Notes: generated by a model from the sequence alone, not told the origin. 64,000 nt of DNA from Immersiella caudata (GCA_030512335.1 JAULSU010000004.1:2480001-2544000), one strand, 5' to 3'; shown: positions 1 through 11,300, counted from the first letter of the stretch. Numbers and translations: made by a program.

Positions 1-1099
1 CACAGCCCGCCGTCTTGGTTTGCCCAGCCCTGAGATCAATAAGTTTGGGACCCTCGACGTCCACAACCCTGGGATTCAGGTTGGAACAAATCCCTTTCTC
101 GCACAGGGCGCGAAGGAAACTACGTCCCCCCAGACCATATACTGCCCATCCACATACGCAATTCAACCAGGACCGTTCCAGACAGAGACAGAGGAAATAA
201 GGACAAGCACAACCACAGATCGCCCTGCCGTGCCGGGCACGAAAACCGCGGTAATTTCGACAGTGGTTTCGCAGGAGCCCCATGCTCCGACAGCGCCGAA
301 CGGGGGAGCCACCTTGACTGAGAGTACCAGCAGTACACGCACCCATTCAAGACATTACACAGCGCCGACTTCCATGGCAACCGCTCCCCGTACATCCGCT
401 CCACCAATCTCCATATCCTCAACAGAGTCACCCACGCTCTCATCCTCCTCGCCCCCTCCAACTCCTCAACCCAGCGACGCCCACGACGGCCCCTTGCTTC
501 CCATCCCCGCCATCATCCTTCTCGCACTCCTCTCTATAATCGGTCCTGCAATATTCGCCATCTTTAAATACAAACGCCGCAAAACACCCCTTGTCATCAA
601 CCCATCCAACACGACTGCACAAACACATAACGTCAACCCCCCGATCGACAACGAGAAGCACGCCCACTTCAGTCTCTCTACCATACCGGAGAGGGCAACC
701 TCAGCGAGGAGCAGAGACTCACAGGCTTCGCATCTTTGGGATACAAAAGGGGGGAGAGATCCGAGGGAATGGCAGGCGGGGAACTGGAGGGTAGTTGGGA
801 GCGTAAGAGATGTGCATACAACAGGGATGAGAGGGGTTGATTATACGCAGAGGTCAACGGATGGGCATGTGGGCGGGGTAACTGGGAATGCCCAAACAGG
901 TCGGGCTGTGGAAGGGGGTGAAGGGGAGATGAGAGTGAGCAGTTCGATTTATTCACAAGAGGAGGTATCCAGGAGTGTGAGGAACGGTGCTGGTGTCGCT
1001 CGCAGCCAGGGATATGAGGAGGGAAGGTATAGGGGTGTTGATGCTGGTGGGGGGAGGGGGAAGGTGGAGGCGGACTACGAGGCTGGGGGGTTCTTTTGA
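1..1099 (+). CDS. Ser/Thr-rich single-pass membrane protein, 5' end outside window
   Basis: The frame is open from the left edge to a TGA at 1097-1099, so the start lies upstream; the first in-window codons are not a start. About 365 residues are visible. The first ~155 are rich in Ser, Thr and Pro, as in an O-glycosylated ectodomain. A hydrophobic segment (LLPIPAIILLALLSIIG onward, about residues 160-182) is followed by a basic stop-transfer stretch (KYKRRK). The rest is a disordered Gly/Arg/Ser-rich tail. This layout resembles fungal wall-sensor or mid-type membrane proteins, but no WSC or other named domain is visible in the fragment. The function is unknown. The coding call is good, and the missing N-terminus limits identification. 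Confidence 0.6.
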   Translation, partial: TARRLGLPSPEINKFGTLDVHNPGIQVGTNPFLAQGAKETTSPQTIYCPSTYAIQPGPFQTETEEIRTSTTTDRPAVPGTKTAVISTVVSQEPHAPTAPNGGATLTESTSSTRTHSRHYTAPTSMATAPRTSAPPISISSTESPTLSSSSPPPTPQPSDAHDGPLLPIPAIILLALLSIIGPAIFAIFKYKRRKTPLVINPSNTTAQTHNVNPPIDNEKHAHFSLSTIPERATSARSRDSQASHLWDTKGGRDPREWQAGNWRVVGSVRDVHTTGMRGVDYTQRSTDGHVGGVTGNAQTGRAVEGGEGEMRVSSSIYSQEEVSRSVRNGAGVARSQGYEEGRYRGVDAGGGRGKVEADYEAGGFF

Positions 1100-1560
1100 T
1101 AGAGTAAGGAGCTGAGCTTGGCGATTCTTTCAGCTGCTGACCTGGAAGGCTGGAGGTAATAACCGGAATATAATGCTTTGCTTTGAGCGCCTCTTTGCTG
1201 GCTTTGGATTTCATTCAGGGAGTGAGCAACTACTGATCGAGGCCCTCTCGGCTCCTGAGGTTGCTGGACCGACCCCTGTCATTCAACAAATGCGATAAAC
1301 AAAGATTGTTCGGCATAAAAACGGTTCGAATAATGACCCTGTTTTTCTACCTGAATCGAATTATTCACAGCACATCAGTTCATTGTCCACCAAGCAACAC
1401 ACCCTACCACAGAAAAACAGTACCCCATGCCTCAAACATCACCTCCATCGTTCCCCTAGTATCCCCCAGAAGTTCAGAGTCCAACACCACCTCAATTCAC
1501 CAAACATCCCCAACCTGAACTTCCTAGGTACACCAAACCCAATCCATCTCCAAAACGGGA
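1100..1560. other. Intergenic, 460 bp
   Basis: This lies between two plus-strand genes. It should hold the 3' end of the first and the promoter of the second. The stretch just before 1561 is C/A-rich, as in fungal leaders. No further structure seen. Confidence 0.4.
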
Positions 1561-1908
1561 ATGGACACCCTCACGATCCCCCTCTCCTTTCACCTCCACC
1601 TCTACCTCACCTACCTAACCTTCTTCACCACCGCCCTTGCCACCGCCATCACCGCCCTCCTCTATTGCCACTTTCTCGATGCCATTCTTGCGTTTCACGT
1701 CAAAATTCCTACTCTACGCTCCAAGCCCAAGCCGGAAGTTGAGAAAACCCCAGGGACTTATAAGGAACATTGCAAAGCGTTGGGGAAGCCGTGCTTGTTT
1801 GATTACGAGATCGAATGGGACGCGGGCTTGGAGGATCCCTTTGGGGGTCGGGATGCGAAGTTGGCTGCGAATTTGAAGGCTTGGAGGGAGAAGATGGGGG
1901 AGGAGTGA
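1561..1908 (+). CDS. Small hypothetical protein with N-terminal membrane segment
   Basis: The ORF encodes 115 residues and starts at an ATG (MDTLTIPLSF). Residues ~8-45 are hydrophobic and could form one or two membrane helices. The C-terminal half is soluble and charged, with a Cys pair (EHCKALGKPC) and an acidic segment (YEIEWDAGLEDPF). I recognise no family. No intron is needed. The codon usage and the clean hydrophobic/charged split favour a real gene, but a protein this small could be a chance ORF. Confidence 0.45.
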   Translation: MDTLTIPLSFHLHLYLTYLTFFTTALATAITALLYCHFLDAILAFHVKIPTLRSKPKPEVEKTPGTYKEHCKALGKPCLFDYEIEWDAGLEDPFGGRDAKLAANLKAWREKMGEE

Positions 1909-2408
1909 TAGGGGGATTAGGGATAGGGGTGGTGTGCTGGGTGGGATATGAGAAATATTAACTGTTGAGAGAAATAACGTGTTTAGTTTGAGTTTTAGTG
2001 TGACATGGTCTTCCGGAAGTGAGATGGGTTTTATGGTGGTATTATCTAAATCAAGAAGAGTCACGGCCAAAAAAAAAAAAAAACCTTTGACAACGCCATA
2101 CCCAGCGTTGGAAAACAACGGTGACGATGGTGGTACTATAACCATGTGGATATCCATCAGGCGGTACTATTAGGTTTGTGAATATAAATTACCATGTCCG
2201 AGTTTGCCAAAAGCCCGACTTCACATGCTTCCCCTGCAAAGCGAAGCTTCCTGGAATCAATAGTTTGTTGGCGTGGCCTCCGACTTTAGGGACGCGCTTC
2301 ACAAGTGTCACATCGACTATTGGGAATGTTGTTAAAATTTCAAGAGAATGTATTTAGTTGGGTAAAGGTCGTTTGCATACCACGAATTTGCGTGCACCAA
2401 GCAAAACT
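1909..2408. other. Convergent intergenic, 500 bp, with A15 tract
   Basis: This lies between the 3' ends of two convergent genes. A run of 15 A occupies 2069-2083. No gene or structured RNA seen. Confidence 0.4.
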
Positions 2409-2810
2409 TCAAGGCGAAGCAAGCTGAAGTGACGACCTTGCCGAGTTCCGGCCATCAATCCCACGCAATTCAACCATCTCAAACCCCCCGTCGACCCCAG
2501 ACATGCTTCCCTGGGGAAATTGAAAGCCAACGGGGCTCTGCATACCGTCAATATCACGCCTGTACGGACTTTGCACAGGCGAGGTATTCACCTTCATCTT
2601 GGGCTTCTTGCTGTGACGGGGCGTCCTGCGAGAATCGTAGTCATCAGGAGCAGGGACTGGCTTCGCGTTTCGCGTGACCCAGAGGGCCAGACATTGATTG
2701 CCGCAGAGTACCAGGGCCATGGGGATAATCAGGGCAAGGACCCATGGACCAAAGATGCCGTCAGGGGTGTAGTCCGGCTGCCCTGTCTGCGGAATCTCGG
2801 TTCGATTCAT
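2409..2810 (-). CDS. Small single-pass membrane protein, unrecognised
   Basis: A 133-residue frame starts at the ATG at 2810 (MNRTEIPQTG). In-frame codons continue upstream to 2906, but that part reads like leader sequence. A short N-terminus of ~20 residues precedes one hydrophobic helix (GPWVLALIIPMALVLCG, about residues 21-45). The cytosolic tail is basic, Ser/Pro-rich and likely disordered, with possible phosphosites (SPVQSPYRR). The topology (short ectodomain, one helix, disordered tail) matches the gene at 4269-5450 but the sequence does not. Function unknown. Confidence 0.55.
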   Translation of the reverse strand: MNRTEIPQTGQPDYTPDGIFGPWVLALIIPMALVLCGNQCLALWVTRNAKPVPAPDDYDSRRTPRHSKKPKMKVNTSPVQSPYRRDIDGMQSPVGFQFPQGSMSGVDGGFEMVELRGIDGRNSARSSLQLASP

Positions 2811-2993
2811 GATGGTTGTCTGTGTCTGGTTCAGGGGCAAAGTGGAAGAAGACGGGAGCAGAGGATGGGACGGTCGTTTTCCATTCGTTACTGCGCTCGT
2901 GGGCATTTAAATCAGAAAATGCGCGGGCCAGCCACCATTTCTTTGTTCTTCATCCGAAACCTTGTTCGTTCTGCTACAATCTCCTTGTCTTTT

Positions 2994-3676
2994 TCAGATG
3001 ATAGAAGCTTTTTTGCTAGGGGGTGCGCTTCCCGTGCCACCGCAAGTACAGGGGACGGCCTCGACAATCTCCCAGTCGGCTTGGTCGGGCTCGTCACTAA
3101 TGGGAGATGCCTCATCATCCTTCTCAGCTTTTTGCCTCACCTGCTCTTGGCGGTCCTTCAGCTCTTGTTCTTGAATCTTCCTGATCTTCTCCGCAATTTC
3201 TTGGTGCCCCGTGTTTAGCTTCAACGGTACTGGTGGTCTCTTGAGCGCTTTCTTGACATGGACTGGCATGTCGCCAAGAAAATAGTCGTAGAAAGCGTTC
3301 ACAAGCCGGGCGCCGTAGGGGTTTTGGGCACTATATAGCAAGGCCTGCAGCGTCACTTGGTTAGACAGATGCCTGCTTGCGGGGGCCGAAGTTGGAGAGA
3401 AGACGCACACATTACAACCAAGCGAGGAGTGATGGCGAGCCTGCTATTGTATGGGATATGATCTCTGAATCTGAACGACGACTCTACCAGGCCGGCTTGG
3501 GTCATGGCGGCGGCGATATGGGCATCCGTCATTGACTGATTCGGATGCATGCGGTTTCAGATGTTCCACTCGTACTTGTCGATGACTTGGATGTGCTTCA
3601 GTGTCATATCCGGGATTGGGAGAAGCTGGTTGAGGTCTCGGGTGAGAGGTGGTCGGATCGACATCGCTGCGCTCAT
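2994..3676 (-). CDS. Unrecognised soluble protein with an in-frame TGA
   Basis: Read from an ATG at 3676 (MSAAMSIRPP). The frame reads IDKYEWNI, then TGA at 3559-3557, and continues in the same frame as NRMHPNQSMTDAH. An intron follows, 3345-3418 (GTTGTA donor, CTAAC branch, GCAG acceptor), and the second exon starts ALLYSAQNPYG at 3344. The C-terminal half has a helical charged stretch (QEIAEKIRKIQEQELKDRQ) and a CTCGGTG motif near the end. The TGA may be a nonsense mutation, a read error, readthrough, or part of a small unconventional intron (a GTCATC donor with an AATCAG acceptor would remove 54 nt and keep frame). A shorter start at 3550 also fits. Family unknown. Confidence 0.45.
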
Positions 3677-4268
3677 TAAAGTGCCCACGCGACCTTTCAA
3701 GTTCGAGGAGAGCAGCTGTGGTGCAAGTGGGAAGTAAGGAAGGAACCACCGGTGTGATTTTTTTTTTCAAGCAAGATATGGACCTTGTGGCTTGCGCTTC
3801 TCGGTTCGTGTGCGCGTTTGAACCTTGCACTAAACCACATGGCCAAAAACTACCTACATGTACCCCCCCGTTTTGCATTCACATGTTTCCCTTGCAGCAA
3901 CAGAACAAAAGCCGAACCGAAGGAGTTGCAAGATAAAGAGCACAGAGGCTCAACTAAGGTTTCGGTCGAGAACTGACTGTACCAATCTTTGAAAAAGGAG
4001 CTGCCTGTTGGTATCTTTGTCTCCCTTCCTCTAAAAGACGATACACTTATGGACACGCTGATAGGAACACCGAGGCCTCACGCAGCTCATATGAGCCTCA
4101 ACACGCTGCGATGTGTCGACGACAATCGGCTTGTTTCCGCGGCTCGCCAACAACAAAGAGTTCACGATGGCCCAAAAAGGAATAAAAAGACCGATCGGGC
4201 TCTTCAAGATCTTGAATTTCTTCATGTGTCTTACCTCTCTTGCTTCCAAAATTCAAATCGACAAAGAC
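3677..4268. other. Divergent intergenic region, 590 bp
   Basis: This lies between a minus-strand start (3676) and a plus-strand start (4269), so it should carry both promoters. A T10 run sits at 3758-3767. The frame of the downstream gene is open from 4113 with a possible earlier ATG at 4167. Confidence 0.4.
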
Positions 4269-5450
4269 ATGGCGGTCATGTCCAGGATGGCCGTCTACAG
4301 CGGGATCCCTCGAGTCACTGGTGGCACTTCGACACCTGGCGTGTCAGGGGTAGAAGCTAAGAAGAACGAGTGGGTTATTCCTGTCTATGTGTCGATCGGA
4401 GTGATCGTCGTCATCTTCATCTCGTCGGCTATCATCTGGCACATCCGGAGAACACGCCAGAGACAGCGGTGGGGAAACGAACCCGACATCGAAATGAACA
4501 ACATCAACAGGAAGTGGTGGCAAGTTGACTATCTCGTGCGAGCCGGCACGGCAGATGACGAGGCGCTCTCTGGGCAGCCACAACAGACAACGAATCCGGT
4601 GTTGAATGCGCCCGATACGGCATACAACTCCAAGTTCCGAGCCCGCTTCAACAAGAAGCCGTCTCAGGAGCCTGAGGAGTCTGAGCCGCCAGCTGCTCCC
4701 ACGGTGCCGTCGCCGGTAATCAAACGGAAGTCAGTTCCCACAAGGGAGACTCCTCGCGGTCCAGCGCCGGCCAAGCCGCTGCCAGATTTTCTGAACATGA
4801 GCTTTGATTCTCGTCAGGATACCCAACTCGAAGAGAGAGGCCGCTGGGCGCCACCAAGCCCCCGTACCGATTCCGGCCGACCAGTCCCAAAAACCCAGCC
4901 TGGGCGCATAGGATACTCGGATTACTCGGTGCGAACGATAGCCGCCGCACAGCAAGCTATGAAGTCCGCAGACACGTGGTTTGAGTTCTCCCTGGAGAAC
5001 GACTACAACGGCGAAGCCAAGCGCGAGCTTGGTGATTACATCTTGAGACTTGAAGCTTTCGAGGCGGCAAAAAAGCTCAACGAGCGCGACCGCCACGATC
5101 TTGAGAGCCTAAGAGCGATCCCTCAAATGAATCACCTCCCGACGCCGAAGACTCGGAGGGACAGCCATACCGGTCGCAAGGCCAAGGGTCCCGGAAAGAC
5201 CACCTCGCCTCATCGCGAGTATTCGCCTACTCGCAACCGTAGAAAGTGCTTTATGCAGACCTCGTTGCGATATACGCTGGGACACGCCTTGAGTGAAAGC
5301 CTCGTTGAGCTCTTCAATGGGGGCCGATCCGGTCGTCGCTCGCCATCTCCTCCGGGTCATCGACAATCTCAAGCTTCCTCGCAGCCCTCCGCAGGACAAC
5401 GTATGACTTACTCCGAGTCGATGGGGCGCCCTCGACGAGGCCACCGTTAG
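4269..5450 (+). CDS. Single-pass membrane protein with long disordered cytosolic tail
   Basis: From the ATG at 4269 (MAVMSRMAVYSG) the protein is 393 residues. An earlier in-frame ATG at 4167 would add 34. Residues 1-34 are short and polar. Residues ~35-57 form a membrane helix (WVIPVYVSIGVIVVIFIS) followed by a basic stop-transfer stretch (RRTRQRQR). The remainder is Pro/Ser/Arg-rich and mostly disordered, with one helical block (AKRELGDYILRLEAFEAAK) and an RS-rich C-terminus. I recognise no domain. The start at 4269 was preferred because the sequence before it reads like a leader. No intron is required. Confidence 0.6.
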   Translation: MAVMSRMAVYSGIPRVTGGTSTPGVSGVEAKKNEWVIPVYVSIGVIVVIFISSAIIWHIRRTRQRQRWGNEPDIEMNNINRKWWQVDYLVRAGTADDEALSGQPQQTTNPVLNAPDTAYNSKFRARFNKKPSQEPEESEPPAAPTVPSPVIKRKSVPTRETPRGPAPAKPLPDFLNMSFDSRQDTQLEERGRWAPPSPRTDSGRPVPKTQPGRIGYSDYSVRTIAAAQQAMKSADTWFEFSLENDYNGEAKRELGDYILRLEAFEAAKKLNERDRHDLESLRAIPQMNHLPTPKTRRDSHTGRKAKGPGKTTSPHREYSPTRNRRKCFMQTSLRYTLGHALSESLVELFNGGRSGRRSPSPPGHRQSQASSQPSAGQRMTYSESMGRPRRGHR

Positions 5451-7856
5451 TGTGTCACTTGCCACTCAGGCTGCCCCAGTCAGCTTGAAGTCAGCACCAC
5501 CAAACACCGAACTCACCAAATAATGATAAGAACACTGAAAATACTCACCACCGAAGGATACCAACATGGAAGTGCCCAAATCAGGCAACCCACCGCTCCC
5601 CACCTTGTCCCAAACCATGCACAACAGTGACAACGACTTACCCCTCAAGGCAGGACTCGGAAAATTGGACCCGCGCAGTAGTCAAAAATATCCCACCCAC
5701 CTCCTTCCCGAATTGACCTGACCTCACCCACTCCCGCGTAAATGGGCCAGATCTACCGCCTCCCGCCCATTGGGCAACGCAGGAAGGAAGAAAAAAAGGG
5801 AAAGTTCCTCGGTACGGTACCGCGCTGCGGCACCCCACTCCGCCCGCTACTAGGTATCTGTCTGGGTTTGAATTCTTCGTAGCCCTCGCATGCAGCACGT
5901 GTGGCCAAGTCTGGACCCTGTTCCAGACCACCCAAACAGGATGGCAAAACCAAACTGCTGGATCCCGCCACTGCTCTGTCTCGCCCACGTGCCCTCCTCT
6001 ACGTCGAACGTCTCAAAACCAACGTCCTAGCGTCAACATACCAACCTCTTCCAGGTTGGGTTCCCATTTCGACACCAACAGCCCTCACCGAAGCCAGGCG
6101 AAACAAGGAAAAGCACTCCACGTCACACCATTGCAGCAAGCCGCAAGCCAGCTCGTAAATGTAAATGCACCCACCACTATATCCCTCTCGTTCTCAGACC
6201 CAACCCCTTCGCTACGCCATCTCAACAACAAGCGAGCAAAATCCACCTTGCCCACCCGCTGCCCAACCGCCACCCATCCAATCGTCAAAATAAGCGCGGT
6301 AATTTCCATTTCCCATCTTACTTTACCGATCAACCTGACAGAGACTTTTCATATTACAGGTGGATAAATCGTGTCTTCCTTTCCGTAACACACGAAGCAC
6401 AGCACTCCAGTTTCCAGTTGTGTAGCCTCAGGCTTGCCTCTCTCTTGTCGCAAGTAGACCCCTCTTCTCCATTTGCATTGCCCCACTATCTTTCCCTAGA
6501 TATCAGCCATAACAACAATAACCCTCTTTTTATAATATGATAGCAGCCCAACGCTATCACCTTTCCTCACTCATGCCCTATCCCCAGGTATACCCCTCTC
6601 TGACTCCGACTCCGACTCCGACTCCGTTCCGACGCCTCCCCGACGCAAATCCTCCCTAGACCCCAACCCTCAAAATACTGCCCGTTCCCGTTCGCCGCGC
6701 GTGGCTGTGCGCTCCCTCTCCCGACTGCACACTGTTGTGTCCGCACAGCGCATTGTTTTGCCGCGCAATCCCTCACATCAGCAGCACTGCAAACCACCGC
6801 AATCCCGTCGCCAGAAAAAGTAAAACCGGACCTCCGATCCTCGCTACAATAATGTGCCGCATGCGTAATGTGTAAATTGACACGATAATCGTCGCGAAAA
6901 CCGCAGGCGTGGATTTGATTGCATCCATTGCTAACAGTTGCGCCGCAGGCGCTGTAAACTGAGCTGAACCGTGCCCCACCCCTGGGCGTGCTGCTTGGTG
7001 GCCCCATTCAGGAGCCAAGGTACAGTAGAGGCCAAGCCAGCCACTGCCGATCAAAGCCACGGGTGCGGAAAGCCTCATTGCTTTCGGATACACCCGACGG
7101 CGTCAGGGCAGCCGGCTCCCGTCAGCAATCGTGCTTACGTCGGCTCGGCTCTTCATCAAGCCAGTGGCCTTGCGGCCCTCAGATCTGCAGGCTTTAACTC
7201 ATCACCATGTGTGCACAAACCATCTAGATGACGCTGGGAAGACACGAGAACAGGCCTATATTCGCTATATCTCACCATCCATCATAACCCAGCCGGGCAT
7301 TCACCGTCTTGCCAAATGCATGATTAACCCCGGGACTGTAATACACGACATCGTCGTAGCCCTAAAACACAGATACCAAGTCTGTCCGCATCCTCTTCTT
7401 GTTCTGGTGACAAAGGGCAATGACCGAGGGCGACATGTTTCCCCGCAGAACGAGGGCTTCTCAACCTGAACCACCCAACGCCGAGACAGATGTGGTCTAA
7501 AACCAAGCTCTGAAATGAGATAAATGCAATAACGCCGGGACCCATAGAGGGGCCATGAGTCGAACAAAGGAGCCGAAATATACACAAAGAATCGAAGAGG
7601 GTGTCGGCGGGCGACCATGTCCGACAGATCCATGATGTCTGCCGTGTCGCATCGGGGCGACGCTCTCGGTGACGTTTTCCGCTCGGGGTTGAGAGCCTGG
7701 ATCGGAGCCGTTTGACGTAAAAGGTTGAGGACAGAAATCTTCGTAAAAGTGGCCGTTATATGGCTGTCCGTTGACCGCTGGGTGAGAAGTTCGGACAAAG
7801 AAGGCCGTGGTGCTCCCCCTGGCGGTACGTAGTTCCACTGCAGAACGGGGAACACC
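5451..7856. other. Large convergent gap, 2.4 kb, no gene identified
   Basis: The flanking genes end here from both sides, so no promoter is expected, and 2.4 kb is long for that arrangement. Both strands have many short overlapping frames without recognisable motifs. A four-copy GACTCC repeat lies at 6602-6625. I see no tRNA, transposon terminus or known protein motif. Confidence 0.4.
6602..6625. repeat. GACTCC hexanucleotide microsatellite
   Basis: Four perfect tandem copies of GACTCC lie in a non-coding stretch. Confidence 0.85.
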
Positions 7857-8345
7857 TCATGAGTTTTGCTGCTCGCTGCGCCAGATCCCAGCCCCGAGCG
7901 GCTTGCTGATTCCCAGCCCCACGCCAACTGCGATACCGATGATGAGTATACCGATTAATACCTTGACGATGATGCGATTCCGTTTGCTCATGTGGGCGAG
8001 GCAATTGCAGTTGTGTCGGCTCATCTTGTTGGCCTTGGCCTTCCGCCTCCAGTGGTCCCGGCCGGGCCACACCTGGCAATCGGGCCCTCCTTTCGTGCAC
8101 TCGGTCGACTTCCGGTTGCATGTCTCGGTCGTAATGATAGCCTCGATGTCAGTGTCGAAGGGATTCGCATGGTGGGCGCTGGTGGGTGTGGAAATGTTGG
8201 AGGTTCGGGGCAAGCCCTGGGTCTTCTCTGCGGAGGGCGTCATTGTCTCAGAGCCGAACGTATCTTGCGAGGGCTTCTGGACGAGGCGTGTTGCCTGAGT
8301 GTCGACGATCAGGCCCACCTTCTCGGGGACTGTGACGGATGCCAT
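7857..8345 (-). CDS. Tail-anchored-like membrane protein with juxtamembrane cysteines
   Basis: A 162-residue ORF starts MASVTVPEKV at 8345. Residues 1-60 are polar and Ser/Thr-rich. A more conserved-looking block follows (NPFDTDIEAIITTE, residues 61-74) with five Cys (76, 83, 90, 113, 115) and a basic patch (RRKAKANKMSR). One hydrophobic helix spans residues ~125-147 (IIVKVLIGILIIGIAVGVG). A ~15-residue tail ends the protein. There is no signal peptide, so a C-terminally anchored protein with a cytosolic N-terminus is plausible. The Cys residues could be palmitoylation or metal sites (inference). Family not recognised. Confidence 0.6.
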   Translation of the reverse strand: MASVTVPEKVGLIVDTQATRLVQKPSQDTFGSETMTPSAEKTQGLPRTSNISTPTSAHHANPFDTDIEAIITTETCNRKSTECTKGGPDCQVWPGRDHWRRKAKANKMSRHNCNCLAHMSKRNRIIVKVLIGILIIGIAVGVGLGISKPLGAGIWRSEQQNS

Positions 8346-11300
8346 GGTGGGAGGCGTTTGTAGTAATTGCTTGCTGGTAAGTATATGGCGACAGATGCCT
8401 TTCGGGGGAGTTGGTGGTTCGATGTCGACACGACGGGGCGCAGGGGCTCAAAGATATATGGACCTGAAGCTGCGAATCGTGCGGAAGCTAGAAGGTGTTA
8501 GTCACGGCAATGGTCAGGGCGGACAAGAGCCACAAGGGCACCAGGTGGGCGAACGTCGGACGGCTTGGGAAGGTCATGACAGTCTTGTGGAATGTGGCAG
8601 GCTGTTGGGAGGTACAATGGGGAGTGGCAAGTGAACTAACCTAGCAATTGCCGTGGTCCGTCTGTGTAAACGGTTGGTGCAGAAGAGAAAGTAGAAACGA
8701 CGGCGGCGGCACCCGCGATCCCGTTCCAGCAGGAGACGTGAGTGGGCTGCTCAAGGTCACCTCAGGTCGATTGGATGTCTTGCACCGCTCTCACAAGACG
8801 CCAGAAAAGGAGAGTAGAGTGGAGAGGTGCAACAGCTTCGACTGGCGCCCACGTCGGTCGGTGTTGTCCAGCGGTCAAGACAACACGCTCTCATACACCG
8901 GAAAACGGTGAAATGGGAGAGTCTGGCTGTCGCGCGGGAGCTGGTCGTCGCGAAAGGAAGAGAACGGGGGTAATTGGTGAAGAAATGGGAAATGAGAGCA
9001 GCAGCGAGCAGCACTGGGGCGCACTGGCAAGCAGGGCAGCGGGCGGTACGTACCTGTCCAATCTGGGAAAAGTCCCGCTCAGTGGGCGGCCCACCGGGTG
9101 CATTGCCATGCATTGTGAGAGACAGGGTCCGCCTCGGCTAGGCTAGCCAGGCCCGCTCGTCCATGCTGCACCCAGCCAGCACGCATTGGGTCAGAGGCCA
9201 GCAGGTGGGGTCTGCTGGGGACGCTTTCCATTTCGGGTCTTCCTGGGCCGATCTCATTGGTGGTCAAGCCCTGAGAGCAAACGCCCCAACGCGCTGTGGA
9301 TGCGACCTTGGCCTCATTCAGGTTCGAGAACACCCTCACACCACCAGCTGGACAGAGACAGTAAGAGGCGACGGGAAGCCAATCCACGAGACCTATGTCG
9401 CGATAACAAGCAGCACGACCGAGACAGTCGACCATCTATTGCCAAAACATCGTTGACAGCACAGCACAGCAGCGAAGCGACAACAATCTAATCTAACACA
9501 CGGCCAGGCCAAAGCGGCAAATGCGCTCCACCTCAACACGCGAGAGCAGCCACGGCAACTTGACTAGCAGAGTGCGCGAGCGCTGGAGCTCAGGCTGAAA
9601 TGAATCAGTCAATCGCGTACTGCCTAGGTGCTTTGAAGTGGTTTTCTGCAGCACACTCTTCTAGCTCAGGCGCACCTTCGCTGGCACAGTTGGAGCAAAC
9701 CTGGATGAGAGCTTGCATGGTGGCGGAAAGACGGCGGTGAAATCTCTCCCAGTGGGTGCAGATGGGTCCTTGGCAGGCAGATAACCTGGATCACGACCCA
9801 AGATCCGGTATCCTGACGCCATTGCGACGTGAGCGATAATTACCTGCCGTTTTTGAAGCGACCAGCCATCTTCATCAAGGTCCATCCCCGAGAGCCTCAT
9901 GACACCCCATACGTCAACCCAAGTTTGAGATTTTAAAGCTCATGGGATTTTAGCTGTGGGCTCGGAAGCACTGCAAGTAGGTGCTTATGCAGGTCCACCA
10001 AACCGCCCACCAACAGCTGCCCATGATTCTCCCCCCCTCCCCCATCAATTGGGCAGACGACACTCGCTCGACTCTGTCGCAAGCGCGAACCACGCAGCAT
10101 CACGTTTCCCCTCTTTGGCTGTCGCCCCTCCTTTTCGCAACGCACTCCAGCCTCTCTCTCTCAATCCCTTGCAGCACTCGCGGCTAGGCGCACCTGCATC
10201 CCGGTCAACGCTGCTTGCGCTCAAGCAGCACAGTTGCTCCTTGCGGTGCAGTGCTGAGTCCCTTGCGAAGTTGAGGTACACGCGCCGTATCGCCTGGTTC
10301 TTTGTCAACGGCCCGATGACCACATCATTCGCAGGGAAGGATTGTCGGAAGACGGCCCTTGGCAGCTCGTCTCAAACGCCAAACACGTTCGCATCAAAGA
10401 ACGTCGGGGACAGCCGATGTCAGGTCCAAACCAGCCGCTTCTTTCAAAACAGCATCTGCGCTGAATAAATTGTTTCTCGGCGGACAACATACGTGCGGGA
10501 CGACGCCAAAGAGAACATCGGTTCTTAGCATGACGATTAATTACGTGCTGGGCCAAGCCCGTCTTGGGTCAAGCTTGATTTTGGCGAAGCACACGGCCCC
10601 ATCCCGCTCTGTCGTCACCGACGGAGACGGACAACGCAGGGTCGTTGCGTTCCAAACTGCGCCGACGCCAGGACAACGAACAAAGAAAGTTTGCCCTTGA
10701 TCGCAGCAAAACCACCATCTGAATGCAACAGCATGGAAGCTCCCGACAATTGCCATCCCAACCTCATCCGCGACCAGCAGCGATGACATTAGCCTCCCCC
10801 CACCTGTCAAACCAGCTCAGCTCCACTTGCCAAGTTTGGCTTGGCCCCTGCGGGTCCCGCACGCACCAAGCTCGACTTTGCGGGGTCGTGGAGGGTTCTC
10901 CCAGAAATCTGGAGTTCAGCTCCCCCAGGCTTCCAGACCTGCCCTTCAGAAATCTGTACCCACCTTCCCTCCGCAGTCCAGACATGTGCCGGTCGATTAA
11001 GGAGAGAGGTGCTCCGTAGCCAAAATCGAGGGCATATCCATGGACACAAAAGGAGGGATGCATCACCTTCCCCTCGTCCGCTATCTTGTGTCCCCCAAAA
11101 CGTGACATTCGTTTTTCGGGCGAGCCGATAGCGGCAAAGGGGACGCACAATAGTTGCACGCTTGCTCGACAAAGAACAAAGAATAAAATTACCGAGCCAA
11201 CCAAAAGTCAATCGCCCCGAGTCGCAACCAGCTTGTGACTGGCATTCCTCACTTATCTCACAGTGTCCTTCCCACTGAATCAAGCTGGCATAGGAGACCA

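Noticed and set aside
6773..7093. Minus-strand frame ending with a hydrophobic stretch (MDAIKSTPAVFATIIVSIY)
   Set aside because: A 51-residue hydrophobic end could be a micro-membrane protein, but there is no conserved motif or expression evidence.
9661..9900. 79-codon minus-strand frame (MRLSGMDLDEDGWSLQ)
   Set aside because: It has no motif, no flanking splice signals and sits in a region with many similar short frames. Not enough support.
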